Shown here: piece after piece, positions 1-8,013 of the stretch | How the letters are laid out: the number at the start of each line of letters is the position of its first letter | Position numbering within the stretch: position 1 is the first letter of the stretch | Origin: Lachnospiraceae bacterium | Lineage (GTDB): Bacteria; Bacillota; Clostridia; Lachnospirales; Lachnospiraceae | Assembly (NCBI GenBank): GCA_900771195.1 | Contig: CAAGMZ010000026.1 | Span: forward strand, 1 to 64,000 | Length of the DNA: 64,000 bases | Direction of reading: 5' to 3' | Program-made: the position numbers and the translations under genes | Notes under the pieces: model-generated | Database searches by the model: none | Told to the model about the DNA's origin: nothing | Seen by the model: the letters and a program-made list of their open reading frames with translations, nothing else

Positions 1-100
1 TGAGGAGCCTGTTGTATATCACTGGAAGTACAAACTCGAAGAGATAGAGCCCAGTGAAGATGTAGCGGTTGATACATTGCAAATCAAAAAGTCCAGTTAA
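1..100 (+). CDS. 3' end of a hypothetical protein (cut by window edge)
   Basis: An open frame enters from the left edge (codons in phase from base 2) and ends at a TAA at 98-100. The last 32 residues are charged and hydrophilic, rich in Glu and Lys, with no recognisable motif. The next gene starts 56 bases later on the same strand, so this may be the first visible member of the same accessory gene set. Function cannot be assigned from this tail. Confidence 0.45.
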   Translation, partial: EEPVVYHWKYKLEEIEPSEDVAVDTLQIKKSS

Positions 101-156
101 TTACTGACGGTTATACTAGTGGAGTTTAATTCTGGTGATTAATCGAGGTGATATAA

Positions 157-891
157 GTGGAAATAATTGATTTTGTTAATCAAATTAATTTAGGTGAGCA
201 ATCAGAAATAGACAGAACAAAGTTTGTGTGTTTTTTTGAATATAAAAGAACAGGAAAAACAACATTCTGCATGAGTGAAATATGTGACTTGTTACAGGCC
301 TTTGGATTTAATAGACCGAATGTATCGCGTCTTAAAACTAAATTGATAAAGGGAAATGAAAAAGTCATGCTTTCTAGAAATGCCGGGAAGGAATTCGAGT
401 TTATTCCAATTGTTTTGCAAAAGTTAGAAAGTGACTATGGAAATTTATGGAGTGATACAGTTTCGGTTAAGTCGAATAGTGAATTGATTGATGAAGTGAA
501 ATTTGGAGGTAAGAAACCATATATTGATCGTATAATCAAACAAATCAATTTTACCTATGACAATAATTGTTATGATGCATGTGCTGTTTTGCTGAGGAGA
601 TTATTCGAAATTTTACTAGTACTTGCATATCAAAGAAATGGTGTGGAGCAGGATATTACAAATGACCAAGGACATCATTTTATGTTAGAGGGAATTGTAA
701 AGAATGCAAAAACAAATGCCACGCTGAATTTTTCTTCTCGTGTAAAAAATAATTTTGATACCTTTAGAGAAGTGGGAAATAATTCAGCTCACAGTATCAC
801 CTATACGGCAAGCAAAAAAGATATCGATGATATAAAAATTGCATATAGAGTAATGTTGGATGAACTATATGATAAAGCAGGAATCTCATAG
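157..891 (+). CDS. hypothetical protein, DUF4145/HEPN-like C-terminus
   Basis: A 244-residue soluble protein starting at GTG 157 behind GAGGTG (145-150). I do not recognise a named family for the whole chain. Residues about 20-85 look like a winged-helix-type module (FGFNRPNVSRLKTKL as a likely recognition-helix region). Residues about 130-240 are helical and include CYDACAVLLRRLFEILL and FREVGNNSAHS, the pattern of DUF4145/HEPN-like helical domains, where an Arg-x4-6-His pair can form a ribonuclease site; here R-E-V-G-N-N-S-A-H is a looser version. Ten bases separate it from the next gene, whose ribosome-binding site overlaps its stop, so the two are probably co-translated. Base composition is more AT-rich than the glycosylation genes downstream, which suggests accessory, possibly transferred DNA. 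A nucleic-acid-directed or defence role is inference only. Confidence 0.7.
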   Translation: MEIIDFVNQINLGEQSEIDRTKFVCFFEYKRTGKTTFCMSEICDLLQAFGFNRPNVSRLKTKLIKGNEKVMLSRNAGKEFEFIPIVLQKLESDYGNLWSDTVSVKSNSELIDEVKFGGKKPYIDRIIKQINFTYDNNCYDACAVLLRRLFEILLVLAYQRNGVEQDITNDQGHHFMLEGIVKNAKTNATLNFSSRVKNNFDTFREVGNNSAHSITYTASKKDIDDIKIAYRVMLDELYDKAGIS

Positions 892-901
892 GAGGAAAGT
901 T

Positions 902-1825
902 ATGGATAATCAATTGAAAGTAAAGTTTAAAATAGGAAATATTGTTGAATTTGAGGCAGAAGGAAAGTCAGAGGATGTTGAAAAAGAGAGACAGGAGTTT
1001 TTATCTCAAATATTACCCGCTGCGATTAGTGCAGTAGAGGCAACAAGAGTGAGCAATGTAACGAATGAAATAGTTGAAATTCCCACATCTAATACACCAG
1101 TGTTGGAATTACAAGATATGGGAGAATGTAGTGTGAATGAGTTCCTTAATCAAAAGGGTTTTTCAAAACAAATTGATATTGCGTTAGGATTGATTTATTA
1201 TAAAGAGAAGTTTTGTAATGTGATAGATGTAAATGGTGACGATTTAAAAACCTATTTTAGTGAAGCGAAAATTCCAGTACCAGGAAATGTGAGTGATGTG
1301 CTTGGCAAACTAGTGGGAAAAGCAATGATAATGAAATCAGATGTCAGCGGACGTTATAAATTGACAAGGAACGGAATTCAATTTATAGACGAGTTTATGC
1401 CGACAGAGAAGAAAACAACAAGTAAAAAGAAAACATCTGCATTGAAAGGTGGTTCACATAGTTCAAAAGAATCGTACCAAATGAATAAAGACTTAAATTT
1501 GTTGCCTAATGATAGAGAAACTTTTCAACAATTTTATGAAAAGAAAGAACCTAAAACAGGTATTGAAGTAAATACGGTTGCGGTTTACTATTTGGAAAAA
1601 ATTTTAGAAAAACAGGAAATCACCATAGAGGATATTTACACATGTTATAAAAATGTGAATGCAAGAATTCCCAAAGCATTAAAGCAAAGCTTAAATGATA
1701 CAAGTTCTTCGAAATATGGGTATATTAATGCGGTAAATAATTATTATACAGTATCAACAGTTGGAGAAAATTTTGTGGAGTTTGATTTGCCAAAAAAGAA
1801 GAAAGACAATAAAATCAAAGGATAA
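902..1825 (+). CDS. hypothetical protein with two winged-helix-like modules
   Basis: The start is placed at ATG 902 because GGAGGAAAG (891-899) directly precedes it; an in-frame ATG at 860 lies inside the previous gene and lacks a site. The 307-residue protein opens with a short beta-like segment rich in Glu and Lys. It then shows two similar modules (about residues 80-165 and 225-300), each with a helical part containing an YY pair, an acidic-Leu-x-x-Tyr stretch, a proline turn and a final strand-like YKLT/YYTVS segment ending in an aromatic-rich turn. A Lys/Ser/Thr-rich linker (about 170-200) joins them. The N-terminal part of the upstream partner has a related look, so the pair may be built from one repeated winged-helix-type unit. 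No function is assigned; it forms a two-gene unit with 157-891. Confidence 0.7.
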   Translation: MDNQLKVKFKIGNIVEFEAEGKSEDVEKERQEFLSQILPAAISAVEATRVSNVTNEIVEIPTSNTPVLELQDMGECSVNEFLNQKGFSKQIDIALGLIYYKEKFCNVIDVNGDDLKTYFSEAKIPVPGNVSDVLGKLVGKAMIMKSDVSGRYKLTRNGIQFIDEFMPTEKKTTSKKKTSALKGGSHSSKESYQMNKDLNLLPNDRETFQQFYEKKEPKTGIEVNTVAVYYLEKILEKQEITIEDIYTCYKNVNARIPKALKQSLNDTSSSKYGYINAVNNYYTVSTVGENFVEFDLPKKKKDNKIKG

Positions 1826-1834
1826 ACAACATAA

Positions 1835-1863
1835 TGCCTCATCTCTAGGTAGGAGATGAGGCA
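1835..1863. terminator. inverted repeat between convergent genes
   Basis: TGCCTCATCTC (1835-1845) is the exact complement of GAGATGAGGCA (1853-1863), with a 7-base loop. It lies ten bases after the stop of the rightward gene and seven before the stop of the leftward gene at 1870. No U-run follows on either side, so it is a probable but non-classical bidirectional terminator. Confidence 0.6.
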
Positions 1864-1869
1864 CATCTG

Positions 1870-2109
1870 TTAAAACACTTCCAAACTATCCTCCGCATCC
1901 ACCCATGCCTGCATCTCGTCATCTAGCGCAAGTCTTGCATATTCCAGCGGATTATCAATTGCCAGAGCGTTCAGACACATCTGGGAATTAGGAGTAGTCC
2001 GTATCCCGGATTCAGCCTGATTACAGTCAATCCGGAGGATGTAGCCGTTATAGTGGTTGATGTCGATGCTGTTATGCATCGGGTTATATCCTGCGTGTAT
2101 CAATTTCAT
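1870..2109 (-). CDS. small DUF6061-like protein
   Basis: The longest frame extends upstream to 2313, but that part reads as low-complexity hydrophobic sequence from AT-rich DNA. ATG 2109 is preceded on the minus strand by AAAGGA at good spacing and gives a compact 79-residue protein starting MKLIHAGYNP. The pattern (MKLI, Tyr-Asn, a DINHYNGYILRID strand, then NPLEYARLALDDEMQAWV near the end) resembles DUF6061-type small proteins common in Lachnospiraceae, whose function is unknown. A perfect AAGCCCATGGGCTT hairpin followed by a U-run on the minus strand (about 2145-2160) lies in its leader and could attenuate it. Family assignment is from memory of the pattern, not from a search. Confidence 0.55.
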   Translation of the reverse strand: MKLIHAGYNPMHNSIDINHYNGYILRIDCNQAESGIRTTPNSQMCLNALAIDNPLEYARLALDDEMQAWVDAEDSLEVF

Positions 2110-2309
2110 TGTTATCAGTCCTTTCATTTGAATTGGAGGTAAAAAGCCCATGGGCTTATTTTGGACTTGAAAAACTTTCGAAATAGATATAATAATCACA
2201 AAATGTACCATTATATAAAACAAAATATCACTAAAAATATTTATAACAATACAAGTTGTGATATTAACAGTCGTGTTGCTACTATCATCGAATAATCTCT
2301 GATTTCGTA

Positions 2310-2427
2310 TCACTGAGACATACTTGCAGCTTCTTTCATTGCCTGTGCAAAAAACTGCGCATAATTATTATTATACTGTTTAGGTAAAGCATGAATTGTA
2401 AAGGACGGACTAACCCCCGTCCTTTTT
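2310..2427 (-). pseudogene. possible gene remnant (C-terminal fragment)
   Basis: Read leftwards, an open frame without any usable start codon ends at TGA (2312-2310) and encodes a plausible protein tail with LPKQYNNNYAQFFAQAMKEA. It begins inside the hairpin at 2400-2428 just after a stop. This looks like the 3' remnant of a lost gene at the edge of the accessory region. It may also be chance; the stretch is only about 35 codons. Confidence 0.2.
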
Positions 2428-2428
2428 T
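2400..2428 (+). terminator. rho-independent terminator
   Basis: AAAGGACGG pairs with CCGTCCTTT across a short loop, followed by a T-run (2423-2428). It faces rightward and isolates the polysaccharide operon beginning at 2544 from upstream transcription. No intact rightward gene lies just before it, which fits loss of the gene it once served. Confidence 0.7.
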
Positions 2429-2543
2429 AATTTCATATTGCTGTTATGAATGACAGCGGCATTAACGGGGAACAATCTTACCATACACATTTTGTCCGGG
2501 CGGTATAAAAGAAGCCTGAGAATAATTGTGAGGGGAACAAAGA

Positions 2544-4382
2544 TTGCAGAATATGATCAGTATAATCATTCCGATGTACAATGCCGCCGGGACCATAGGA
2601 AGGTGCCTGCGGTCGATTAAAGCACAGTCGTATACGGATTTTGAAGTTATCGTGGCGGATGACGGAAGTTCTGATGACAGTGTGGCACAGTGCAAAAAAT
2701 ATATGGCCGGTGACAGCAGAATGCAGCTCGTAAAATGTGAGGGAAAAGGCGTATCTGCCGCACGCAATACCGCAATCCGGATTGCCGGGGGAAAGTGGCT
2801 CTTTTTCATTGATTCTGATGACTGGATTGAAAGAGAAACCTTAAAGACGGTCCTAAAGGCGGCAAATGACAATGACTGTGATATTGCATGGACAGAGCGG
2901 GTGAAAGAGTACCGCTACGGAACAGAAAGGGTTTCTTTCCTGCCGCGGGCGAAGAGCTGGCGTGGAGAGCATATCGACGAGCTGATAAGGGATTGTCTGA
3001 TTGTGCAGACCTGCGTGGGCATGGTAACCGGCAAACTTATCCGACGCAGGCTGACCATCGATAACGGAATATTTTTTTCCGAGAAGCTTGATGTGGCAGA
3101 GGATGCAGAGTTCATGCTGAGGTGCTTTGGCAAAGCTTCCGCGGCAGCGTATGTTCCTTATTGCGGTTATCATTATGTCATAAGCAGAAGCTCTGTGGTA
3201 AGAAGCTTCAGGGAGGACTATGCCGACAGATATATTAAGGCGATGACGGCAATAGGAAAGTTCATTGACTCCGACGTGGCCCTGGCACATCATAAGGAAA
3301 CATATTACAGCTTTGTTTTATATCATCTTCTATTGTGCGTAGTTAATTTTTCTTTTCATCCCGACAGGAATGACAGCATCACACAACAGACGGAGGCCTT
3401 CAGGAAGCTTATAAAGCATCCTGTTTTCGCGCAGGCGCTGGAGCATGTGCACACAAAGGATTTTTCCGTGACAAGAAAAGCAACGCTGATGCTCATAAAG
3501 CTCAGGCTGTACAGTCTGGTACGGGCAGTGGCACTCCTGCGGCAAAGGCAGCTTCCGGGGGATAATACTGTGGAGCATCCGGCAGGTGACAAGATAAAAA
3601 TCATAGTGGCAACCCATAAAAAATACAGAATGCCCAAAGACAATATGTATCTCCCGCTGCAGGTGGGCGCGCAGGTAAAATCTCTGAATCTCGGGTACTG
3701 CAGGGATAATACAGGCGACAATATATCAGAACTCAATCCCGGGTTCTGTGAGCTCACGGGACTATACTGGGCATGGAAAAATGTAAATGCGGATTACATC
3801 GGACTTGTCCATTACCGAAGGTATTTTTCCATGAAAAACACGGGCAGAGGCTTTGCCGGAATTTTAAAATACAGCGAAATAAAGCCGTATCTGGGGAAAA
3901 TCAGAATCTTTGTCCCCCATAAACGCAGATATTATATAGAGACGCTTTACAGCCATTATGGGCATACGCATTATTCAAGCCAGCTTGACGAGACGAGAAA
4001 AATAATTGAGAGGTATTATCCGGAGTATATTTACAGCTATGATAAGGTTCTGCACCACACATACGGATACATGTTTAACATGATGATTATGGAAAAAAAG
4101 CTTCTCAACGAGTACTGCACATGGCTTTTTGACATACTTTTCAGGCTTAGGGACTGTGTGGATATGCCGGAGCTTTCAGCATTTCAGGCAAGATATTTTG
4201 GCAGAATAAGCGAGATTATTTTTAATGTGTGGCTGGATTATCAGTTTATGGCCGGTAAAATCGGGAAAAATGAAATTATGGAGCTGCACTGTGTTTACAT
4301 GGAGAAGGTGAACTGGGTGAAAAAGGGAAATAATTTTCTCAAGGCCAAGTTTATGCATGTAAAATACGAGGGCAGTATGTAA
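2544..4382 (+). CDS. glycosyltransferase family 2 fused to DUF4422
   Basis: A 612-residue two-domain cytoplasmic glycosyltransferase. The start is TTG 2544 behind GAGGGG (2530-2535); an ATG nine bases later sits too far from the site. Residues 1 to about 330 are a GT2 GT-A fold: SIIIPMYNAAGTIGRCLRS, VADDGSSDDS, a Ser-Ala-Ala-Arg-Asn segment binding the nucleotide, and FIDSDDWIE as the metal-binding DXD region. Residues about 350-590 match DUF4422, a transferase-like domain opening IIVATHKKYRMP and containing GLYWAWKN and YIGLVHYRRYF. DUF4422 occurs in capsule and exopolysaccharide loci, often alone; the fusion suggests two successive sugar additions by one polypeptide. First gene of the polysaccharide operon, eight bases before the next gene. 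Confidence 0.85.
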   Translation: MQNMISIIIPMYNAAGTIGRCLRSIKAQSYTDFEVIVADDGSSDDSVAQCKKYMAGDSRMQLVKCEGKGVSAARNTAIRIAGGKWLFFIDSDDWIERETLKTVLKAANDNDCDIAWTERVKEYRYGTERVSFLPRAKSWRGEHIDELIRDCLIVQTCVGMVTGKLIRRRLTIDNGIFFSEKLDVAEDAEFMLRCFGKASAAAYVPYCGYHYVISRSSVVRSFREDYADRYIKAMTAIGKFIDSDVALAHHKETYYSFVLYHLLLCVVNFSFHPDRNDSITQQTEAFRKLIKHPVFAQALEHVHTKDFSVTRKATLMLIKLRLYSLVRAVALLRQRQLPGDNTVEHPAGDKIKIIVATHKKYRMPKDNMYLPLQVGAQVKSLNLGYCRDNTGDNISELNPGFCELTGLYWAWKNVNADYIGLVHYRRYFSMKNTGRGFAGILKYSEIKPYLGKIRIFVPHKRRYYIETLYSHYGHTHYSSQLDETRKIIERYYPEYIYSYDKVLHHTYGYMFNMMIMEKKLLNEYCTWLFDILFRLRDCVDMPELSAFQARYFGRISEIIFNVWLDYQFMAGKIGKNEIMELHCVYMEKVNWVKKGNNFLKAKFMHVKYEGSM

Positions 4383-4390
4383 GGACAGGT

Positions 4391-5500
4391 ATGAACAGAG
4401 TACTCGTTTTTGGAATGACTGGAAATCCGGGCGGCGTTGAGAATTTTCTGATGAACTATTGCCGTCATTTTGACAGAAACCGTATACGGATGGATTTTCT
4501 CTGCAATTTCCTCGAAAAAGCAGCATGTGAGGATGAACTGGTATCAATGGGCAGCAGAGTTTTTCATATTGTGTCCAGAAGGAAAAATCCGCTCAGGTAT
4601 CGGAAGGAGCTTGCGGCATTTTTTGCGGGACATGCGGCAGAGTATGATGCCATATGGGTGAATGTGTCAAGCCTTGCCAATATAGACTATCTGAGGGCTG
4701 CAAAAAAATACGGCATAGACAGGCGGATTATTCACAGTCACAATTCGCAAAATATGGACGGGTGTCTGCGGGGTCTGCTCCACAGGCTCAACCGTGGGCT
4801 GGTGGGAAAATACGCCACGGATTTCTGGGCATGCTCATGGGGGGCTGCCGGGTGGTTTTATAACGACAGGCTCATTGCGCGGACAGTCATTATCCACAAT
4901 GCCATTGAGGTTGAGAATTATATTTTTGACCCGGAAAAAAGACATGATATCAGGGAAAAATTGCATATTGAAGGAAAGTATGTAATCGGCAATGTCGGAA
5001 GGCTTCATTTTCAAAAGAACCAGTCATTTGCAATTGACATTTTTGCAAGGTACCTTAAGACGGACGAAGATACAGTGCTTGTGCTGGTGGGCAGAGGCGA
5101 GGATGAGGCCATGCTTAAGGATAAGGCAAAGCAGGCCGGAATAACGGACCGGATAATTTTTGCCGGAGTTCAGAGTGATATGCAGGCATGGCTGTCGGCT
5201 TTTGATGTGTTTCTGTTTCCTTCGGTATTCGAGGGGCTCAGCATAGCCGCTCTTGAGGCACAGGCAAACGGACTGCCTATACTGGCCTCAGTGGATGCCC
5301 TGCCGCAGGAAGCGAGGCTTAATGATAACATCCATGTGATGGAACTGAAGAATTATGCGGAGAACTGGGCGCAGGAGATACGGAGGATTAAGGAACATGA
5401 CGGGAGGAAGGATGCCGGTGATGTTAGGAGGACTTTTACACAAAACGGATATGACATAAGTACCGAAGCGGGCAAAATAGAAAGATATCTTTTGAGGTAA
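4391..5500 (+). CDS. glycosyltransferase family 4
   Basis: A 369-residue GT-B retaining glycosyltransferase of the kind found in exopolysaccharide loci. The N-terminal Rossmann half opens VLVFGMTGNPGGVENFLMNY with the acceptor-side glycine loop. The C-terminal half has IGNVGRLHFQKNQ, a nucleotide-binding VLVGRGEDE strand, and FLFPSVFEGLSIAALEAQANG, the EX7E-type motif typical of GT4. It transfers a nucleotide-activated sugar onto a lipid-linked intermediate at the inner membrane face. It is close-packed between the GT2-DUF4422 gene and the Gtf3-like gene (eight bases on each side), so it belongs to the same repeat-unit assembly line. The donor sugar cannot be told from sequence. Confidence 0.88.
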   Translation: MNRVLVFGMTGNPGGVENFLMNYCRHFDRNRIRMDFLCNFLEKAACEDELVSMGSRVFHIVSRRKNPLRYRKELAAFFAGHAAEYDAIWVNVSSLANIDYLRAAKKYGIDRRIIHSHNSQNMDGCLRGLLHRLNRGLVGKYATDFWACSWGAAGWFYNDRLIARTVIIHNAIEVENYIFDPEKRHDIREKLHIEGKYVIGNVGRLHFQKNQSFAIDIFARYLKTDEDTVLVLVGRGEDEAMLKDKAKQAGITDRIIFAGVQSDMQAWLSAFDVFLFPSVFEGLSIAALEAQANGLPILASVDALPQEARLNDNIHVMELKNYAENWAQEIRRIKEHDGRKDAGDVRRTFTQNGYDISTEAGKIERYLLR

Positions 5501-5508
5501 CCGGTAAT

Positions 5509-6564
5509 ATGGACAGATTTCAGATAGTTGAAACATCGGGGGATTTGCAGCACGCGGGCACAAAGGCCACGGCAGATATAGCTTGCATTGCCGCCGAGCT
5601 TGGATTTAACAGGCTCTGTGTGCGCATGAATACCACAAGGGATGGCGTGGCTGCCAAATTTCAAAGACAATGGGGTTACCTGAAGGACTGGAACGGCTGT
5701 TACGGACAGATAGGTGATGGGGCGGTAGTGCTTTTGCAGCATCCTTTCCATTATCCGCAGCTTACACGTGAGAGGATTCTCAGAAAGCTTAAATACAAAA
5801 AGCATGTGAGGTTTATCTGTCTGGTTCATGACGTTGAAAAGCTCCGGGCCTTCAGATGCAACAGCTATTACAGGCATGAAGCTGATGTGATGCTTGAGCT
5901 GGCAGACACTCTCATAGTACATAATCAGGTCATGCTTGATTATTTTAAGATGCTTGGTGTCTCTGAGGAAAGGCTGGTAAGCCTGGAAATTTTCGATTAT
6001 CTCCGGGATGAGGCCGGCGCAGTGACTCCGGGTTTTGCAAGGGAAATCAATGTGGCGGGGAATCTTGATGCGGTAAAGTGCGGATATCTCGCAAAGCTTG
6101 GCAGCTTAGACGGGGTCATGGTGAATCTTTTCGGACCTGATTTTGACATGAGGATGAGCAGAAGCAAAAATATTATTTACCATGGCTCTTTTCCGCCATC
6201 CGAAATACCCGACAGGCTGACCGCCGGCTTTGGGCTTGTGTGGGACGGTGACTCTGTTGACGGATGCAAGGGAGCTGCCGGACAATATCTTTGTTATAAC
6301 AATCCGCACAAGCTGTCGTTGTATCTGGCATCAGGAATTCCGGTTATTATATGGGCTGGTGCCGCAGAAGCGTCATTTGTTACGGAGCATAAGGTGGGAA
6401 TATGTGTCAACAGTCTCTGCGAGCTGACGGATATTCTGGGAAGGATGACCAAAGAGCAGTACGGGGAATATGCTGAGGCGGTCAGAGCCGTCCGGGGCAG
6501 GCTTACAGAAGGATACTACACACGGCGGGCAATCGGAAGGGCACTTGATATTGTTGAAAGGTAG
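5509..6564 (+). CDS. Gtf3/WbbI-like glycosyltransferase (possible galactofuranosyltransferase)
   Basis: A 351-residue protein with the layout of the Gtf3/WbbI group: an N-terminal region with Gly-Thr-Lys-Ala near residue 18, a HPFHYPQL segment, VRFICLVHDVEKLR, LADTLIVHNQVMLDYF, then a C-terminal nucleotide-sugar half with GLVWDGDSVDG and NPHKLSLYLASGIPVIIW. WbbI-type members transfer beta-1,6-galactofuranose, and Gtf3 transfers glucose in adhesin glycosylation. The UDP-galactopyranose mutase gene in the same operon (10397-11494) favours galactofuranose as donor; that is contextual inference. Eight bases after the GT4 gene and twelve before the Wzy-like gene. Confidence 0.78.
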   Translation: MDRFQIVETSGDLQHAGTKATADIACIAAELGFNRLCVRMNTTRDGVAAKFQRQWGYLKDWNGCYGQIGDGAVVLLQHPFHYPQLTRERILRKLKYKKHVRFICLVHDVEKLRAFRCNSYYRHEADVMLELADTLIVHNQVMLDYFKMLGVSEERLVSLEIFDYLRDEAGAVTPGFAREINVAGNLDAVKCGYLAKLGSLDGVMVNLFGPDFDMRMSRSKNIIYHGSFPPSEIPDRLTAGFGLVWDGDSVDGCKGAAGQYLCYNNPHKLSLYLASGIPVIIWAGAAEASFVTEHKVGICVNSLCELTDILGRMTKEQYGEYAEAVRAVRGRLTEGYYTRRAIGRALDIVER

Positions 6565-6576
6565 GACACGGGCGGC

Positions 6577-8013
6577 ATGTTTTTTTTACTTGCGGGGATT
6601 ACACTTTTGTTCCTGATGCTTAATATGGCGTTTTCGGATAAAGATTATATGTATCCGTCGGTGGTGCTGTGTGCTGTTTTTCTGGTTTACGAGATGGTGT
6701 GCCTGAGTGTGAGGAGCACATATGAAATACAAATACATCCTCAGACAGTCATGGCGGTTACATTCATGCTTACCATATTTACCGTGGTGGGCGGAATTAT
6801 GAGACCGGTAAGAAAAACTTCAGCGGCCTGCCGGGTATCTGAAGCTGCGCCTGAAGTCATAAAGGTTCCGGTATGGCTTGTGGCGGTGCTGATTTTTTTG
6901 CAGCTTGCTTCCATATGGTTTTTCATCAAATATTTACGTGCTATCCGGGACGCGTGGCAGATAAACGGCATGGAAGCTGAAAGTATTACCGGGTCTGCCT
7001 CAGAGCCGTCACTGAGTTCACTTATAAACCTGTACGACACCATGACCAAATTCTGGCCTGAAACATTCAGGAAGCTTTCGGTCCCGATACCATTGGCATA
7101 CAGGATACTGAATCCGGTATGCTCGGCAGCAGCGTACATGCTCATTTATGTTGAGGCAAATAATTTTGTGGCGGCGCACAGGCTTAATTTTCTTCACATC
7201 GTGTCCATTGTCCTCATGTGTGTGCTTATTGTGCTGAATGGCAGCAGGACGCCTTTACTGAGGGTTATTGTGATGGCGTCGGTTCTTCTTTACATCCTTA
7301 ACTGCAGAAAGTATCCGGCGTCAAAGGGAAGCATGAAAACGCTTATTAAGATTGCGGTTTTGTTTGCGGGAGCTGCCGTGATGATGATTGTGGTATTGCA
7401 GATTATGGGAAGGTCGGAAAAGGTTGGTGCGCTTTCAAGATATTTTTTTATATATGTGGGGGCTCCGCTTGTGAATTTTGACAGCTTTATTGCAGGCAAT
7501 GATATCGGGCTGTTCAGAGGCTGTGCAGGGGTCTTTGAAACGCCCCGGCTTTTCGGGGCACAGACCTTCAGGGCCGGTTATAATTATATCGGCAAATTAT
7601 TTGACATAGACGGACTGCGCTATACCGGCATTTCCCATTTTGCGTTAAGCAGTAACGGAATAGAGATAGGCAATGTATATACCGCACTTTATTATCCTGT
7701 ATATGATTTTGGATATATAGGAATAATTCTGATGATACCCATAACTGCGTTGTACTACACGGCAACATATAAAAAGTGCATGGAAAGGCCGGGGAGTAAA
7801 GTGATAGATTTCAGGCTGTATATTTATGCTTATCTGTATAACGACCTTGTAATGCAGGCATTTTCAAGCAGTTTTTTCAGTACGGTCCTTGACGCACCGT
7901 TCTTAAAGCTGTTGCTTGTGAGTTATATATATGACAGGGTTATTTTTGAAAGCAGATTTATGACGCGGAAGGAAAGCCGCGGACTTAAGCGGACGGGCAG
8001 GTGGGCAATTTGA
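6577..8013 (+). CDS. Wzy-like oligosaccharide repeat-unit polymerase
   Basis: A 478-residue integral membrane protein with many hydrophobic segments along its length and one large extracytoplasmic loop (about residues 330-390), the usual plan for O-antigen/capsule polymerases. Sequence identity in this family is low, so the call rests on topology and on position directly before a Wzx flippase. It would join undecaprenyl-linked repeat units on the outer membrane-leaflet side. The last bases overlap the next gene (TTGA), indicating translational coupling. Confidence 0.75.
   Translation: MFFLLAGITLLFLMLNMAFSDKDYMYPSVVLCAVFLVYEMVCLSVRSTYEIQIHPQTVMAVTFMLTIFTVVGGIMRPVRKTSAACRVSEAAPEVIKVPVWLVAVLIFLQLASIWFFIKYLRAIRDAWQINGMEAESITGSASEPSLSSLINLYDTMTKFWPETFRKLSVPIPLAYRILNPVCSAAAYMLIYVEANNFVAAHRLNFLHIVSIVLMCVLIVLNGSRTPLLRVIVMASVLLYILNCRKYPASKGSMKTLIKIAVLFAGAAVMMIVVLQIMGRSEKVGALSRYFFIYVGAPLVNFDSFIAGNDIGLFRGCAGVFETPRLFGAQTFRAGYNYIGKLFDIDGLRYTGISHFALSSNGIEIGNVYTALYYPVYDFGYIGIILMIPITALYYTATYKKCMERPGSKVIDFRLYIYAYLYNDLVMQAFSSSFFSTVLDAPFLKLLLVSYIYDRVIFESRFMTRKESRGLKRTGRWAI

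Noticed and set aside
6741..7145. Long antisense frames inside the polysaccharide operon, nifJ, acn and the ABC genes
   Set aside because: They mirror real genes with clear family motifs, lack start sites and show shadow composition.
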